Shown here one piece after another: positions 52,440-61,443 of a stretch of DNA of 64,000 nucleotides (position 1 is its first letter; every line of letters starts with the position of its first letter). The stretch is from positions 124,001 through 188,000 of the forward strand of contig NZ_JBGKBE010000001.1 of NCBI RefSeq assembly GCF_041358175.1. Reading direction: 5' to 3'. A model generated the notes under the pieces. The model worked only from the letters and a program-made list of their open reading frames with translations, searched no databases and was not told the origin of the DNA. This DNA is from Muriicola sp041358175. GTDB taxonomy: Bacteria > Bacteroidota > Bacteroidia > Flavobacteriales > Flavobacteriaceae. The translations under genes and the position numbers were made by a program.

Positions 52440-53757
52440 TGGGCAGGGTTATTTTGATCTGTATAAGTCTTTTCCTGTCGAGGCTTTCCACGACAAACTG
52501 ATAGTTATTGAATTCAATCAATTCGCCTCTCTTTGGAAAGCTGCCCGCTATCTCCAGCACAAAGCCTGCTATGGTCTCAGACTCACCTTTTTGCTCTTCA
52601 AATTCGGATTCATCTACAATTTTCGCTACGCGATAAAAATCTTTCAGGGTGGTTTTCCCGTCAAAAACATAGTTAAATTCGTCTAGTTTGGAAAATATTA
52701 GGTCTTCGTCGTCAAATTCATCACTGATGTCACCAACTATTTCTTCAATGATATCTTCCAGGGTAACAATTCCAGAGGTACCCCCATATTCGTCTACCAC
52801 TACAGCCAGATGTATCTTTTTCTCCTGAAATTCGAGCAGTAAATCGTCAAGCTTTTTATTTTCAGGAACAAAATAGGGCTCTCTGATCAGGGATATCCAG
52901 GCAAACTGTTTGCGTTCGATATACGGCAAAAGGTCTTTAACATAAAGTACTCCGATTACCTTATCAATATGATCTGAAAAGACGGGAATCCTTGAGTATC
53001 CATGTTTTTTAATCTCTTCGAGTACCTCGGTAAACTTCATATCTTCCCTAAGGGCAAAAATGTCGATTCTGGGTCTCATAACCTGTTTTGTATCGGTATT
53101 CCCGAAGGATACGATCCCTTCCAGAATCTTCTGCTCTTCCTTGGTAGTGTCGCCTTCTGAAGTTAATTCGAGTGCCTGTGATAAATGGTCTACGCTCAGA
53201 CTCGATTTTTGTTTCCCGAATTTGTTGTAGAGATATATCGTAGCTGATCTCATAGGGCTGCTCAATGGCGTTAGGAGGAAATCGAGCGCCCTGAGGGGAT
53301 AGGCCATAAGGTGAGAAAACTGTTGCCTGTTGCGATTGGCATAGATTTTTGGCAGGATTTCACCGAACATCAGAATAAGGAATGTAGCGACTACAACTTC
53401 GAGTAAAAATCGGATCGAAATCACCCCCATTAGTTGATAGGTGATAGAGGAAAAAAGTGTATCCCCTATATCACTGAACAACAAGACGATACCAATATTG
53501 ATGGCATTGTTGGCAATCAGGATGGTAGCTAATAACTTCTTGGGTCTTTCGAGTAGTTTTACCACTATGTTTCCAGGGGTCGTATTTTTTTCCTGAATAT
53601 CCTTCAACTCAGTAATTGAAAGACTAAAAAAAGCGACCTCTGCTCCGGATATCAGTGCAGAGCAGCCGAGTAAAATAAATAGAAAAATGATCTTAAATAC
53701 AATGAGATTGTCGTAAGCTGTAACACCAAAAAGTACTTCAAAGGGCTCAGGATCCAC
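52429..53757 (-). CDS. gldE: Gliding motility-associated protein GldE (CNNM/CorC-type)
   Basis: A 442-residue membrane protein. An N-terminal CNNM-type membrane domain (about 15-195) is followed by a CBS pair (about 205-345, with VMRPRIDIFALRED, GYSRIPVFSDH and VVDEYGGTSGIVTLEDIIEE) and a C-terminal CorC/HlyC transporter-associated domain. The family is linked to Mg transport; in flavobacteria this one is called GldE because it works with GldD. It overlaps gldD. Confidence 0.93.
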   Translation of the reverse strand: MDPEPFEVLFGVTAYDNLIVFKIIFLFILLGCSALISGAEVAFFSLSITELKDIQEKNTTPGNIVVKLLERPKKLLATILIANNAINIGIVLLFSDIGDTLFSSITYQLMGVISIRFLLEVVVATFLILMFGEILPKIYANRNRQQFSHLMAYPLRALDFLLTPLSSPMRSATIYLYNKFGKQKSSLSVDHLSQALELTSEGDTTKEEQKILEGIVSFGNTDTKQVMRPRIDIFALREDMKFTEVLEEIKKHGYSRIPVFSDHIDKVIGVLYVKDLLPYIERKQFAWISLIREPYFVPENKKLDDLLLEFQEKKIHLAVVVDEYGGTSGIVTLEDIIEEIVGDISDEFDDEDLIFSKLDEFNYVFDGKTTLKDFYRVAKIVDESEFEEQKGESETIAGFVLEIAGSFPKRGELIEFNNYQFVVESLDRKRLIQIKITLPNEL

Positions 53758-53780
53758 GCGTATTTCAGTTAATTATAAGA

Positions 53781-54251
53781 TCAAAAAGGCAGGTCATCGT
53801 CCGATTCGGAAGATGCCATGGACCCGGTGGGTTCTGGCTTCTGTGCCTGAGGAGCCCTAGCGGTATCAGCGGTTTTTTTAGATGCTGTTTGCTGCTCCCC
53901 GGACATACTTTCTTGTTTGCTGGTAAGAAAAGTAAAATCCTGAACATGAATTTCGGTTGTATATTTAGTTACCCCATCTTCCCCCTGCCACTGCCTGGTT
54001 TTCAACCTTCCTTCCACATAGATTTTATCACCTTTACTGAGGTACTTTTCGCATATTTCTGCAGCCTTGTTGCGCACCACAATATTATGCCACTCTGTGG
54101 TGGTCACCTTCTCTCCTGTTTGTTTATTTGTATAGGATTCATTGGTGGCTATAGGAAACCTCCCGATACAATTACCTCCTTCAAAATAATGAAGTTTTAC
54201 CTCATCTCCCAAATGCCCTATCAGCATTACTTTATTCAATGTTCCGCTCAT
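53781..54251 (-). CDS. ssb: Single-stranded DNA-binding protein
   Basis: A 156-residue SSB. The OB fold is at about 1-110 (NKVMLIGHLGDEVKLHYFEG, TTEWHNIVVRNKAAEICEKY), followed by a Gln/Ala/Pro linker and the acidic tail DDDLPF (151-156). It coats single-stranded DNA and recruits partners. It sits between mutY and gldE with short gaps (14 and 23 bp). Confidence 0.96.
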   Translation of the reverse strand: MSGTLNKVMLIGHLGDEVKLHYFEGGNCIGRFPIATNESYTNKQTGEKVTTTEWHNIVVRNKAAEICEKYLSKGDKIYVEGRLKTRQWQGEDGVTKYTTEIHVQDFTFLTSKQESMSGEQQTASKKTADTARAPQAQKPEPTGSMASSESDDDLPF

Positions 54252-54265
54252 GTCTCTAATTTAGT

Positions 54266-55309
54266 TCAAAAGTACGAATTTTTAAATGTATCGAGGAATT
54301 CAGAGACCAGGACAGGAGTAGGATAATCCTCCGTATTTTCAAGAGGTATTCCATTGGTCAATTCCTCTTCCATCTCCACAATTAAAAATCTGGTAATCAA
54401 ATGCTGATGAGATAATTTATGTATAACCGGGTCTTTTCGCCATAGTACAATCTCAGTGGGGTTCTTATCCTCCTGTGTCAGGGATTTGTATACTTCCTCA
54501 GGTTCGAGTAATCGATCTGATTCAATTAGTGGAAATTCATATAAGTGCTGCCATATCCCCTTCCCCAGGCGTTTATTTAGGAGTGTATTTCCCCGGTTAT
54601 CCAGGTATACGAGATAATTAAAATGCCGAATTCGCACTTTCCCCTTTTTAAGTTTTACCGGAAGCTCAGAAATTCTGTTTTGTTGCAAGGCAATACATTT
54701 TTTATTTAATGGACAGCCGGGACAATCAGGACTCTGAGGTTTGCATTGAATAGCCCCGAACTCCATAATAGCCTGGTTGTAATTGGCGATCTCATCTATA
54801 TCCATGACTTCCAGGGCCAGGTTTTTAAAATATCGTATCCCTTCCGACCCGTTTATGGGAAGATCTATTCCAAAATAACGTGCTAAAACCCTGTATACAT
54901 TCCCATCCACTACCGGAGTGGGGGCTCCGAAACATATGGAGGCGATGGCACTGGCAGTATAATCCCCGACTCCTTTGAGTTTTATAATCTGGTCATAGGA
55001 AGAGGGGAATTCACCCTGGAATTTGTCAACCACCGTTTTGGCGGTAACATGCATATTGCGGGCTCTCGAATAGTATCCCAATCCCTGCCATAAGCGGAGA
55101 ACTTCCTGCTCATCGGCTTTTGCCAGTTCAAAAATATTGGGATAATGAGCTATGAATTTTTCGTAATAGGGCAATCCCTGTGCTACACGTGTTTGCTGGA
55201 GAATCACCTCCGATAGCCATATCCTGTATGGGTCCCTGGTTTGCCTCCAGGGAAGTTCCCTTTTATTTTTTGAATACCAGTTTAGAATAGTTTTGGAAAA
55301 AATGGTCAT
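54266..55309 (-). CDS. mutY: A/G-specific adenine glycosylase
   Basis: Removes adenine mispaired with 8-oxoguanine. The 347-residue protein has the catalytic helix segment WLSEVILQQTRVAQG, the helix-hairpin-helix LKGVGDYTASAIASICFG, the 4Fe-4S loop with C-x6-C-x2-C-x5-C (CKPQSPDCPGCPLNKKC) and a C-terminal NUDIX-like domain (about 225-347) for 8-oxoG recognition. First gene of the mutY-ssb-gldE-gldD series. Confidence 0.96.
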   Translation of the reverse strand: MTIFSKTILNWYSKNKRELPWRQTRDPYRIWLSEVILQQTRVAQGLPYYEKFIAHYPNIFELAKADEQEVLRLWQGLGYYSRARNMHVTAKTVVDKFQGEFPSSYDQIIKLKGVGDYTASAIASICFGAPTPVVDGNVYRVLARYFGIDLPINGSEGIRYFKNLALEVMDIDEIANYNQAIMEFGAIQCKPQSPDCPGCPLNKKCIALQQNRISELPVKLKKGKVRIRHFNYLVYLDNRGNTLLNKRLGKGIWQHLYEFPLIESDRLLEPEEVYKSLTQEDKNPTEIVLWRKDPVIHKLSHQHLITRFLIVEMEEELTNGIPLENTEDYPTPVLVSEFLDTFKNSYF

Positions 55310-55385
55310 ACCGAAGAAGTGAGTAAAAGTAAGCTTTTAAAGACTTAAAATTAGTTCATTAGGAGAAAAGAATGAATAATATTTA

Positions 55386-55394
55386 TATATTTGC
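55386..55394 (+). promoter_or_regulatory. -7 promoter element of hup
   Basis: TATATTTGC is a full match to the Bacteroidota -7 consensus, 35 bp before the hup ATG. No TTG is found at the ideal -33 position. Confidence 0.55.
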
Positions 55395-55429
55395 AAGCCT
55401 GAAAAATAACAGATTAAGTAAACATAAAC

Positions 55430-55720
55430 ATGACGAAAGCAGATATCGTATCTAAGATCTCAGAGAAACTGGGAATTGAAAAAGGTGATGTTCAAGCCAC
55501 TGTGGAAACATTTATGGAGGAAGTTAAATCATCGCTCGAAAATGGAGATAATGTGTACCTGAGAGGATTTGGTAGTTTTATTATCAAAACACGCGCAGAA
55601 AAAACAGGTAGAAATATTTCTAAAAACACAACGATCAAAATACCTGCTCACAACATTCCGGCATTTAAACCCGCAAAGGTTTTTGTTGAAGGTGTAAAGA
55701 GTAACGTTGAAGTAAAATAA
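55430..55720 (+). CDS. hup: HU family DNA-binding protein
   Basis: A 96-residue nucleoid protein. MTKADIVSKISEKLGIEKGD, the motif GFGSFIIKTRAEKTGRN and PAFKPAKVF are typical of HU/IHF. It bends and compacts DNA as a dimer. A 29-codon basic ORF follows 24 bp later, then the RNase E/G gene. Confidence 0.95.
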   Translation: MTKADIVSKISEKLGIEKGDVQATVETFMEEVKSSLENGDNVYLRGFGSFIIKTRAEKTGRNISKNTTIKIPAHNIPAFKPAKVFVEGVKSNVEVK

Positions 55721-55744
55721 TAACCGAAATTAAAGCAGAGTTTT

Positions 55745-55834
55745 ATGCCGAGTGGTAAGAAAAGAAAAAGACACAAGGTGGCTACACACAAGCGAAAAAA
55801 ACGCAGAAGAGCCAACCGCCACAAGAAGAAGTAG
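55745..55834 (+). CDS. 29-residue extremely basic protein
   Basis: A 90-bp ORF from ATG 55745 to TAG 55834 encodes 29 residues, beginning MPSGKKRKRHKVATHKRKKR and ending NRHKKK; about two thirds are Lys, Arg or His. It sits between hup and the RNase E/G gene, 24 bp after the hup stop, with no other frame using this space. From memory, nearly identical short proteins lie at the same place in many Bacteroidota. The composition suggests an rRNA-binding ribosomal protein; this is inference. Confidence 0.7.
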   Translation: MPSGKKRKRHKVATHKRKKRRRANRHKKK

Positions 55835-55936
55835 TTGCAATAACTACTTTTTCGTTTTAATACGTTCATTGACATAGAAATTCTCAAAAGGATTTCGACG
55901 GGTTAACACAACCTGTAACAACTAATGTTTAATCCA

Positions 55937-55953
55937 TCCCGCAGGATGCGGGA
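55937..55953. promoter_or_regulatory. GC-rich hairpin in the RNase E/G leader
   Basis: TCCCGCA (55937-55943) pairs with TGCGGGA (55947-55953) around a GGA loop, ending 15 bp before the GTG start at 55969. It is followed by an A-rich stretch and not by T residues, so it is not a terminator on the plus strand; it may be a regulatory or processing hairpin. Confidence 0.45.
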
Positions 55954-55968
55954 TAAAAATTGATTCAG

Positions 55969-57516
55969 GTGAATAGAGAATTAATCGTAAGATCAAATTC
56001 TGTTGCCGTCGATTTTGCCTTACTAAAAGATGGAAAACTCATTGAACTTCACAAAGACGAAAACGATCATAATTTTAATGTAGGAGATATTCTCCTCGCT
56101 AAGATCAGAAAACCGGTAACGGGTCTGAATGCCGCTTTTGTAAACGTGGGTTATGAAAAGGATGCTTTTTTGCATTACCATGACCTGGGACCTCAGCTGG
56201 CATCGATGTTGAAGTTTGTAAAAAAAGTGAGTACCGGGAAACTCAGAGATTATTCCCTTAAAAATTTTCCATTTGAAAAAGATATTGATAAGCACGGAAC
56301 CATAAATCATGTGGTAAAAGCTAATCAATCTCTTTTGGTTCAGATCGTAAAAGAACCCATATCCACAAAAGGACCACGAATTAGTTCCGAGCTATCAATA
56401 GCCGGACGCTATTTGGTTATGGTCCCCTTTTCCGACCGAGTATCGGTTTCTCAAAAAATAGAGAGTAATGAGGAAAAAGACAGGCTGAAAAGACTAGTGA
56501 AAAGTATTAAGCCCAAAGGATTTGGAGTTATAATCAGAACCGTTGCAGAAGGCAAAAAAGTCGCGGAACTAGACAAGGATCTTCAAAACTTGCTGGACAA
56601 ATGGACAGCAATGTGTAAGAAATTGTATAAAGCGCGCACCCCATCTAAAGTCCTTGTAGAGGTGAACAGAGCCTCTTCCATTTTAAGGGACGTTTTTAAC
56701 GATACCTTCACAGGTATCCATGTAGATGATGAAACGCTTTATACCCAACTGAAGGATTATGTGCATGAGATTGCACCTGATAAAGAATCCATTGTTAAGT
56801 TGTACAGTTCATCAGTCCCCATTTTCGAAAAATTCGGGATTGAAAGACAAATTAAAACCTCTTTCGGACGCACGGCGTCTATGAGCAAAGGTGCTTATCT
56901 GGTAATTGAACATACTGAGGCCTTACACGTTATTGATGTCAATAGCGGTAACCGGTCTAATAAAGCCAATAATCAGGAAGATACCGCGCTGGAGGTTAAT
57001 ATGCTGGCGGCTACTGAAATAGCCCGGCAATTGCGCCTGCGGGATATGGGAGGAATTATCGTTGTCGATTTTATCGATATGGTAAAATCCGATCATAGAA
57101 AAAAACTGTTCGATCATCTCAGAAATGAAATGAAAGACGACCGCGCTAAGCATAAAATCCTGCCCCCCAGTAAGTTTGGCCTGGTTCAGATAACCAGACA
57201 AAGGGTAAGGCCGGAAGTAAATATCAAGACCACTGAGATAAATCCCAGTGGTAGTAGTCAGGAGGTAGAAGCTCCCATTGTATTGATAGAAAAAATCAAT
57301 TCAGACCTGGAACATCTTTTAAAGAATACCCAAAAAGACAAGGGAATCGTGCTTAATACACATCCCTTTATCGCGGCGTATTTAACAAAAGGTTTTCCCT
57401 CGATAAGGTCAAAGTGGTTTTTGGAACACAGAAAGTGGATCAAAATCCAGCCAAGGGATGCATACACCTACCTCGAGTACCATTTTAAAGATAAAGATGG
57501 GAAAGACATTATCTAA
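55969..57516 (+). CDS. rng: Ribonuclease E/G family endoribonuclease
   Basis: A 515-residue RNase G-type enzyme. An S1 RNA-binding domain (about 35-125) is followed by the catalytic DNase-I-like region with metal aspartates in VIDVNSG and IIVVDFIDM. It has no RNase E-type C-terminal scaffold. It processes rRNA and mRNA. The frame allows a TTG at 55960, but the GTG at 55969 gives MNRELIVRSNS, close to the family start. A hairpin precedes the start and a strong terminator follows the stop. Confidence 0.94.
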   Translation: MNRELIVRSNSVAVDFALLKDGKLIELHKDENDHNFNVGDILLAKIRKPVTGLNAAFVNVGYEKDAFLHYHDLGPQLASMLKFVKKVSTGKLRDYSLKNFPFEKDIDKHGTINHVVKANQSLLVQIVKEPISTKGPRISSELSIAGRYLVMVPFSDRVSVSQKIESNEEKDRLKRLVKSIKPKGFGVIIRTVAEGKKVAELDKDLQNLLDKWTAMCKKLYKARTPSKVLVEVNRASSILRDVFNDTFTGIHVDDETLYTQLKDYVHEIAPDKESIVKLYSSSVPIFEKFGIERQIKTSFGRTASMSKGAYLVIEHTEALHVIDVNSGNRSNKANNQEDTALEVNMLAATEIARQLRLRDMGGIIVVDFIDMVKSDHRKKLFDHLRNEMKDDRAKHKILPPSKFGLVQITRQRVRPEVNIKTTEINPSGSSQEVEAPIVLIEKINSDLEHLLKNTQKDKGIVLNTHPFIAAYLTKGFPSIRSKWFLEHRKWIKIQPRDAYTYLEYHFKDKDGKDII

Positions 57517-57544
57517 AAAGCGGCTTCAGCAGAAGCCGCTTTTT
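57515..57544 (+). terminator. Intrinsic terminator of the RNase E/G gene
   Basis: AAAAAGCGGCTTC (57515-57527) and GAAGCCGCTTTTT (57532-57544) pair perfectly around an AGCA loop and are followed by more T. It overlaps the stop codon. Confidence 0.93.
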
Positions 57545-57565
57545 TTGTTTTAGTACCTTTGATAC

Positions 57566-58045
57566 ATGCTGAAAAGAAAGGCCTACACTCTTCCCGAAGC
57601 CACTCGAAAAATGGAACACTATTGTGCCTATCAGGACAGGTGCCATCAGGAAGTATTACAAAAACTCAGGGAAATGCGCATGATACCTCAAGCCATTGAC
57701 CAGATCATGGGACACCTTATTTCAGAAAATTACCTTAACGAAGAGCGTTTTGCCACAGCCTTTGCAAGAGGAAAGTTCAAAATAAAAAATTGGGGTCGGA
57801 TCCGGATCAACCAGGAACTAAAAAAAAGAAATATCTCACCCACAATTATCAAAATTGCCCTGAAGGAACTGGAAGGACCCCAGTATTCCAGAGCATTGGA
57901 AATGTTGGCCAGAAAGAGACTGGATCAGCTAAAAGGCCTGGATCACTGGCAACAAAAAAGGAAACTCTCAGACTACTTATTTTACAGGGGTTGGGAAAGT
58001 CATCTGGTGTATGAGCAGCTCGATCGACTTATCGACAGTAAATAA
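57566..58045 (+). CDS. recX: RecX family regulatory protein
   Basis: A 159-residue three-helix-repeat protein; EATRKMEHYCAYQDRCHQEV, LISENYLNEERFATAFARGK and SDYLFYRGWESHLVYEQLDR match RecX. In other bacteria RecX limits RecA filament growth. recA is not nearby. It starts 20 bp after the terminator of the RNase gene, so it has its own promoter. Confidence 0.92.
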   Translation: MLKRKAYTLPEATRKMEHYCAYQDRCHQEVLQKLREMRMIPQAIDQIMGHLISENYLNEERFATAFARGKFKIKNWGRIRINQELKKRNISPTIIKIALKELEGPQYSRALEMLARKRLDQLKGLDHWQQKRKLSDYLFYRGWESHLVYEQLDRLIDSK

Positions 58046-58066
58046 TCAATACAATAATCTTATTTA

Positions 58067-58921
58067 CTAAAGGTATTTTTCAGTGCGTTCTATTGCCTTT
58101 TTATTCTTCCAGTCTATCCATTTCTTTCCTCTCCATTTACGCATCCCATTATCAAAATATCTCATAAAAAGTACATTGTAAAAAGCTTTACTGAGGTGCA
58201 GTGGATTCCTGGCGACCGACCTTAAACTCATTGAAAATCCCGGGGTATTATACTTCATATAATGCCAGTACCCTTCAGGCATATACAGGACTTCGCCATG
58301 ACTCAGATTAGTCCTAAATCCGGAAGCGTGTTTAAGCGCTGGCCATTTGTCAAAATCAGGATTTGAAAAATCGATCGACTCATGAGTAATCAGAGAATGT
58401 GGCACTTTATACAAAAACTTACTCTCACTTTGAGGAAAGAGAATACATTCTTTTTCCCCCGCAAAGTGGAAATGAAAGATATTGGCCAGGTCGATGTCGT
58501 AATGCATAAAAGTATAAGAATCCCTCCCGCCAAAAAACAACATCGGCAGCCCTTTCATTACCGGAATGCCAAAATCAGGATATATAAAATCTTTCTGCAG
58601 CTCGGGCACTTCCTTGATGACATTCCAAAGGAAGATCCTGTATTTTGTTGGCTCCTTAAGAAGAAGGTCGATGTAGTCCTTCATCTTCATGGTCGCGTGG
58701 GGCTGGTTAAATCCCTCCTTGTGGTCAACGGGTCTGTTGTCGTAAAGAGGAACCGTTTTATTTCCCGCCACTTCACGGATATAATCAAAATTCCATTTGG
58801 AATACGCCGGCCAGTCATGGATGTAATTCTCAATGACTACAGGTTTTTGAGGCCGCAAATAGTCCTTCAGGAACTGTTCCTTGGTCAATGTTCTAACCCT
58901 GGGTATCTCTGTTAATTTCAA
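58067..58921 (-). CDS. Cupin-like (JmjC/cupin_8) domain protein
   Basis: A 284-residue protein with a JmjC-like double-stranded beta-helix. The likely iron ligands are H-x-D in FMHYDIDLANIFH (near 145) and a later His in MPEGYWHYMKY. Members are 2-oxoglutarate-dependent oxygenases acting on proteins or RNA. The substrate is not known. A C-terminal basic region (KWRGKKWIDWKNKKAIERTE) follows. It converges with recX. Confidence 0.85.
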   Translation of the reverse strand: MKLTEIPRVRTLTKEQFLKDYLRPQKPVVIENYIHDWPAYSKWNFDYIREVAGNKTVPLYDNRPVDHKEGFNQPHATMKMKDYIDLLLKEPTKYRIFLWNVIKEVPELQKDFIYPDFGIPVMKGLPMLFFGGRDSYTFMHYDIDLANIFHFHFAGEKECILFPQSESKFLYKVPHSLITHESIDFSNPDFDKWPALKHASGFRTNLSHGEVLYMPEGYWHYMKYNTPGFSMSLRSVARNPLHLSKAFYNVLFMRYFDNGMRKWRGKKWIDWKNKKAIERTEKYL

Positions 58922-59013
58922 TACAAGCCTGATTATTCGATAAAGTAAAGGTAAGAAACCGGATTTATTAGTCCATTTAGAAGGTGTAAGTTACAAGTCT
59001 GTAAAACCTACTA

Positions 59014-60105
59014 TTAACGAGATTTTGCTTTTTGTTTAGCCATCTCATTTCGTTCAATCTGATGACCCGGCCTGGTCCACTTAGGTTTTTCACCTTTCGC
59101 CTCAAACTGAGATTCGATCTGTTCTACCGTTTTGGGTTGTGGCATTTTTTCAAAGGCATGCTGGGGTTCCAACCCCAATAGTTGAAACATTTCCATGTCC
59201 TCATTCACGTCCGGATTGGGAGTGGTTAATAATTTGTCTCCGGCAAAAATAGAATTCGCCCCTGCAAAGAAACACATCGCCTGGCCTTCTTTACTCATTC
59301 CCGTTCTTCCCGCTGATAGTCGTACCTGGGTTTTTGGCATCACGATTCGGGTTGTTGCAACCATTCTTATCATATCCCAGATTGAGACAGGTTCCATCTC
59401 CTCCATAGGTGTACCTTCCACAGCTACTAAAGCATTAATAGGAACCGATTCAGGCTGGGGATCAAGGGTGGCAAGAGCGACCAGCATTCCTGCCCGGTCC
59501 TCGAGTTTTTCCCCCATTCCAATAATACCCCCACTACAAACCGTTACATTACTTTTCCTGACATTTTCTATGGTCTGTAGCCTGTCTTCAAAAGCCCTTG
59601 TAGAAATAACATCTTTGTAGTAGTCTTCTGAAGTATCGAGATTGTGGTTATATGCATACAAACCGGCCTCGGCTAATCGTTTAGCCTGATTTTCAGTAAG
59701 CATTCCCAGGGTACAGCAAACTTCCATATCGAGTTTGTTTATAGTACGCACCATTTCCAAAACCTGTTCAAACTCCGGCCCGTCCTTTACATTTCTCCAG
59801 GCTGCCCCCATACAAACTCTTGAACTCCCTGAAGCTTTGGCTCTCAGAGCCTGGGCTTTTACCTGAGAAACACTCATAAGATCATTGCCTTCAATATCTG
59901 TGTGATATCGCGCTGCCTGCGGACAATAGCCGCAATCTTCAGGACAGCCTCCGGTCTTAATGGATAATAATGTTGAGACCTGAACTTTGTTGGGATCGTG
60001 AAATTCCCGATGAACACTTGCCGCCCTGTAAAGTAATTCCATCATGGGTAGTTCGTATATTTTGAGAACCTCTTCCCTTGTCCAATTATGTTTTAACTCT
60101 TTCAT
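59014..60105 (-). CDS. bioB: Biotin synthase
   Basis: Radical SAM enzyme that inserts sulphur into dethiobiotin. The radical cluster Cys residues are C54, C58 and C61 in GGCPEDCGYCPQA. The 363-residue length is normal, with a Lys-rich C-terminal tail. It follows the ketosynthase gene by 79 bp; a -7 element (TATTTTTG, 60134-60127 on the minus strand) within a small TTCTC/GAGAA palindrome suggests it also has its own promoter. Confidence 0.97.
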   Translation of the reverse strand: MKELKHNWTREEVLKIYELPMMELLYRAASVHREFHDPNKVQVSTLLSIKTGGCPEDCGYCPQAARYHTDIEGNDLMSVSQVKAQALRAKASGSSRVCMGAAWRNVKDGPEFEQVLEMVRTINKLDMEVCCTLGMLTENQAKRLAEAGLYAYNHNLDTSEDYYKDVISTRAFEDRLQTIENVRKSNVTVCSGGIIGMGEKLEDRAGMLVALATLDPQPESVPINALVAVEGTPMEEMEPVSIWDMIRMVATTRIVMPKTQVRLSAGRTGMSKEGQAMCFFAGANSIFAGDKLLTTPNPDVNEDMEMFQLLGLEPQHAFEKMPQPKTVEQIESQFEAKGEKPKWTRPGHQIERNEMAKQKAKSR

Positions 60106-60126
60106 TATATCATTTTATGTCGTTCT

Positions 60127-60134
60127 CAAAAATA
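60127..60134 (-). promoter_or_regulatory. -7 promoter element of bioB inside a small palindrome
   Basis: Minus-strand TATTTTTG fits TAnnTTTG, 21 bp before the bioB ATG. It is flanked by TTCTC and GAGAA, which could be a protein-binding or hairpin element. The -33 is not clear. Confidence 0.4.
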
Positions 60135-60184
60135 GAGAATCTTGTGAAATAGGGATGCTATTCCCCAATTATTATATCATCTGC

Positions 60185-61357
60185 TCATAGCTGAGGGTGC
60201 CTTAGGAGCACGCTTACCGCATTTCCTCCAAAGCCTACTGAGTTGACAAGAATCCTTTGTAGCTTTTTTGCCGTGGGTATTTCTCCGGAATACGGAACAG
60301 GAATAAAAACCTGATGCCGTAACATGAGTACAGCCAATTCCAGACTCAGCATCCCCGATGCCCCAAAAGTGTGCCCTGTTTGCCATTTATTAGAGGTAAG
60401 CAACGGCAAGGAATTCCCAAACACCTTTTTTACAGCCCTGCATTCTGACAAATCCCCCTGAATTGTTCCTGGCGCGTGCATGACGATAGCGTCGACTTCT
60501 GAAACAGCTAAATCACCAAGAGCCATCGCCATGGATTTCTGAAAACAATCGGCTTCTGTTGAAATTGATACCGGATGCTCCAGGATTTCAGTGGCATATC
60601 CAACACCTTCGATAATGGCCAGACTTAGAGGTGTAACCCCTTTCTGCAGACAAGCCACGGCAGCTCCTTCACCCAGGACCATGCTGTTCGCATTTTTATC
60701 CAGATCCAGCGCCCTGCAAGGATATTTATCTTTACCCTCAGAATAGATCTTAAGGGCCTTCATTTGTGCGAGGGTAAAAGGGGTGAGAGGAGCTTCACTT
60801 CCCCCGACCAGAAATCGATCAGTCATACCACTTTGCAGCCATGCAATTCCATTTAAAACAGCATGTAAAGCTGTTGAACAGGTTATTGAATGGGATATCT
60901 CAGGGCCTGTGGTCTTAAGATCATGTGCTATCCATGAAGAAATATTTCCCAGGGTTGTTGTTGGGGAAGTAGCAGGGGTTGTCCTGCCCGTTGAGATAAA
61001 CTCTTTATGTCTGGATTCAAACAGGCCTGTAGCACCCCTGGAGGATCCTATATTGATTCCTATGGCCTTTTCTCCTGTCCATGAAGCCGACTTAATCGCC
61101 AGTCTTGCAACATACATGGCGAAGAGAACAGTGTCGTCTAATTGCCTGTACCGGGACTCTAATTCCCTTAATTCCCCCAGTTTTTTTCTAATTCCTTCAG
61201 ATAAAGGTGCCACCGTGGCGCCAACTCCATTATAATTTCGTTTTTCCAGGGCGTGCTTTCCGGAAAGATAAGATGACCATACTTGTTCTTCCCCACTTCC
61301 AAGTGCAGAAAGGGATTCTATAGCAACAAGAGATATCGGGGTACTTAGTGACTGCAT
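60185..61357 (-). CDS. FabF-like beta-ketoacyl synthase in the biotin cluster
   Basis: A 390-residue thiolase-fold ketosynthase. The catalytic residues of the KAS I/II type are all visible: C160 (SITCSTALHAV), H294 (VMHAPGT), K324 and H329 (NKWQTGHTFGASG). It joins acyl-ACP with malonyl-ACP in related enzymes. It lies between bioA and bioB on the same strand with gaps of 86 and 79 bp, so a role in making the pimeloyl chain for biotin is likely (inference). It is shorter and more divergent than housekeeping FabF. Confidence 0.88.
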   Translation of the reverse strand: MQSLSTPISLVAIESLSALGSGEEQVWSSYLSGKHALEKRNYNGVGATVAPLSEGIRKKLGELRELESRYRQLDDTVLFAMYVARLAIKSASWTGEKAIGINIGSSRGATGLFESRHKEFISTGRTTPATSPTTTLGNISSWIAHDLKTTGPEISHSITCSTALHAVLNGIAWLQSGMTDRFLVGGSEAPLTPFTLAQMKALKIYSEGKDKYPCRALDLDKNANSMVLGEGAAVACLQKGVTPLSLAIIEGVGYATEILEHPVSISTEADCFQKSMAMALGDLAVSEVDAIVMHAPGTIQGDLSECRAVKKVFGNSLPLLTSNKWQTGHTFGASGMLSLELAVLMLRHQVFIPVPYSGEIPTAKKLQRILVNSVGFGGNAVSVLLRHPQL

Positions 61358-61443
61358 ACGAGGGGCTAAAATAAGGGTTCTTACTATTTCTGACTTAATG
61401 AATCCTGTAATTTTCCCTACCGGAATTTTATCATCTAATCGAT

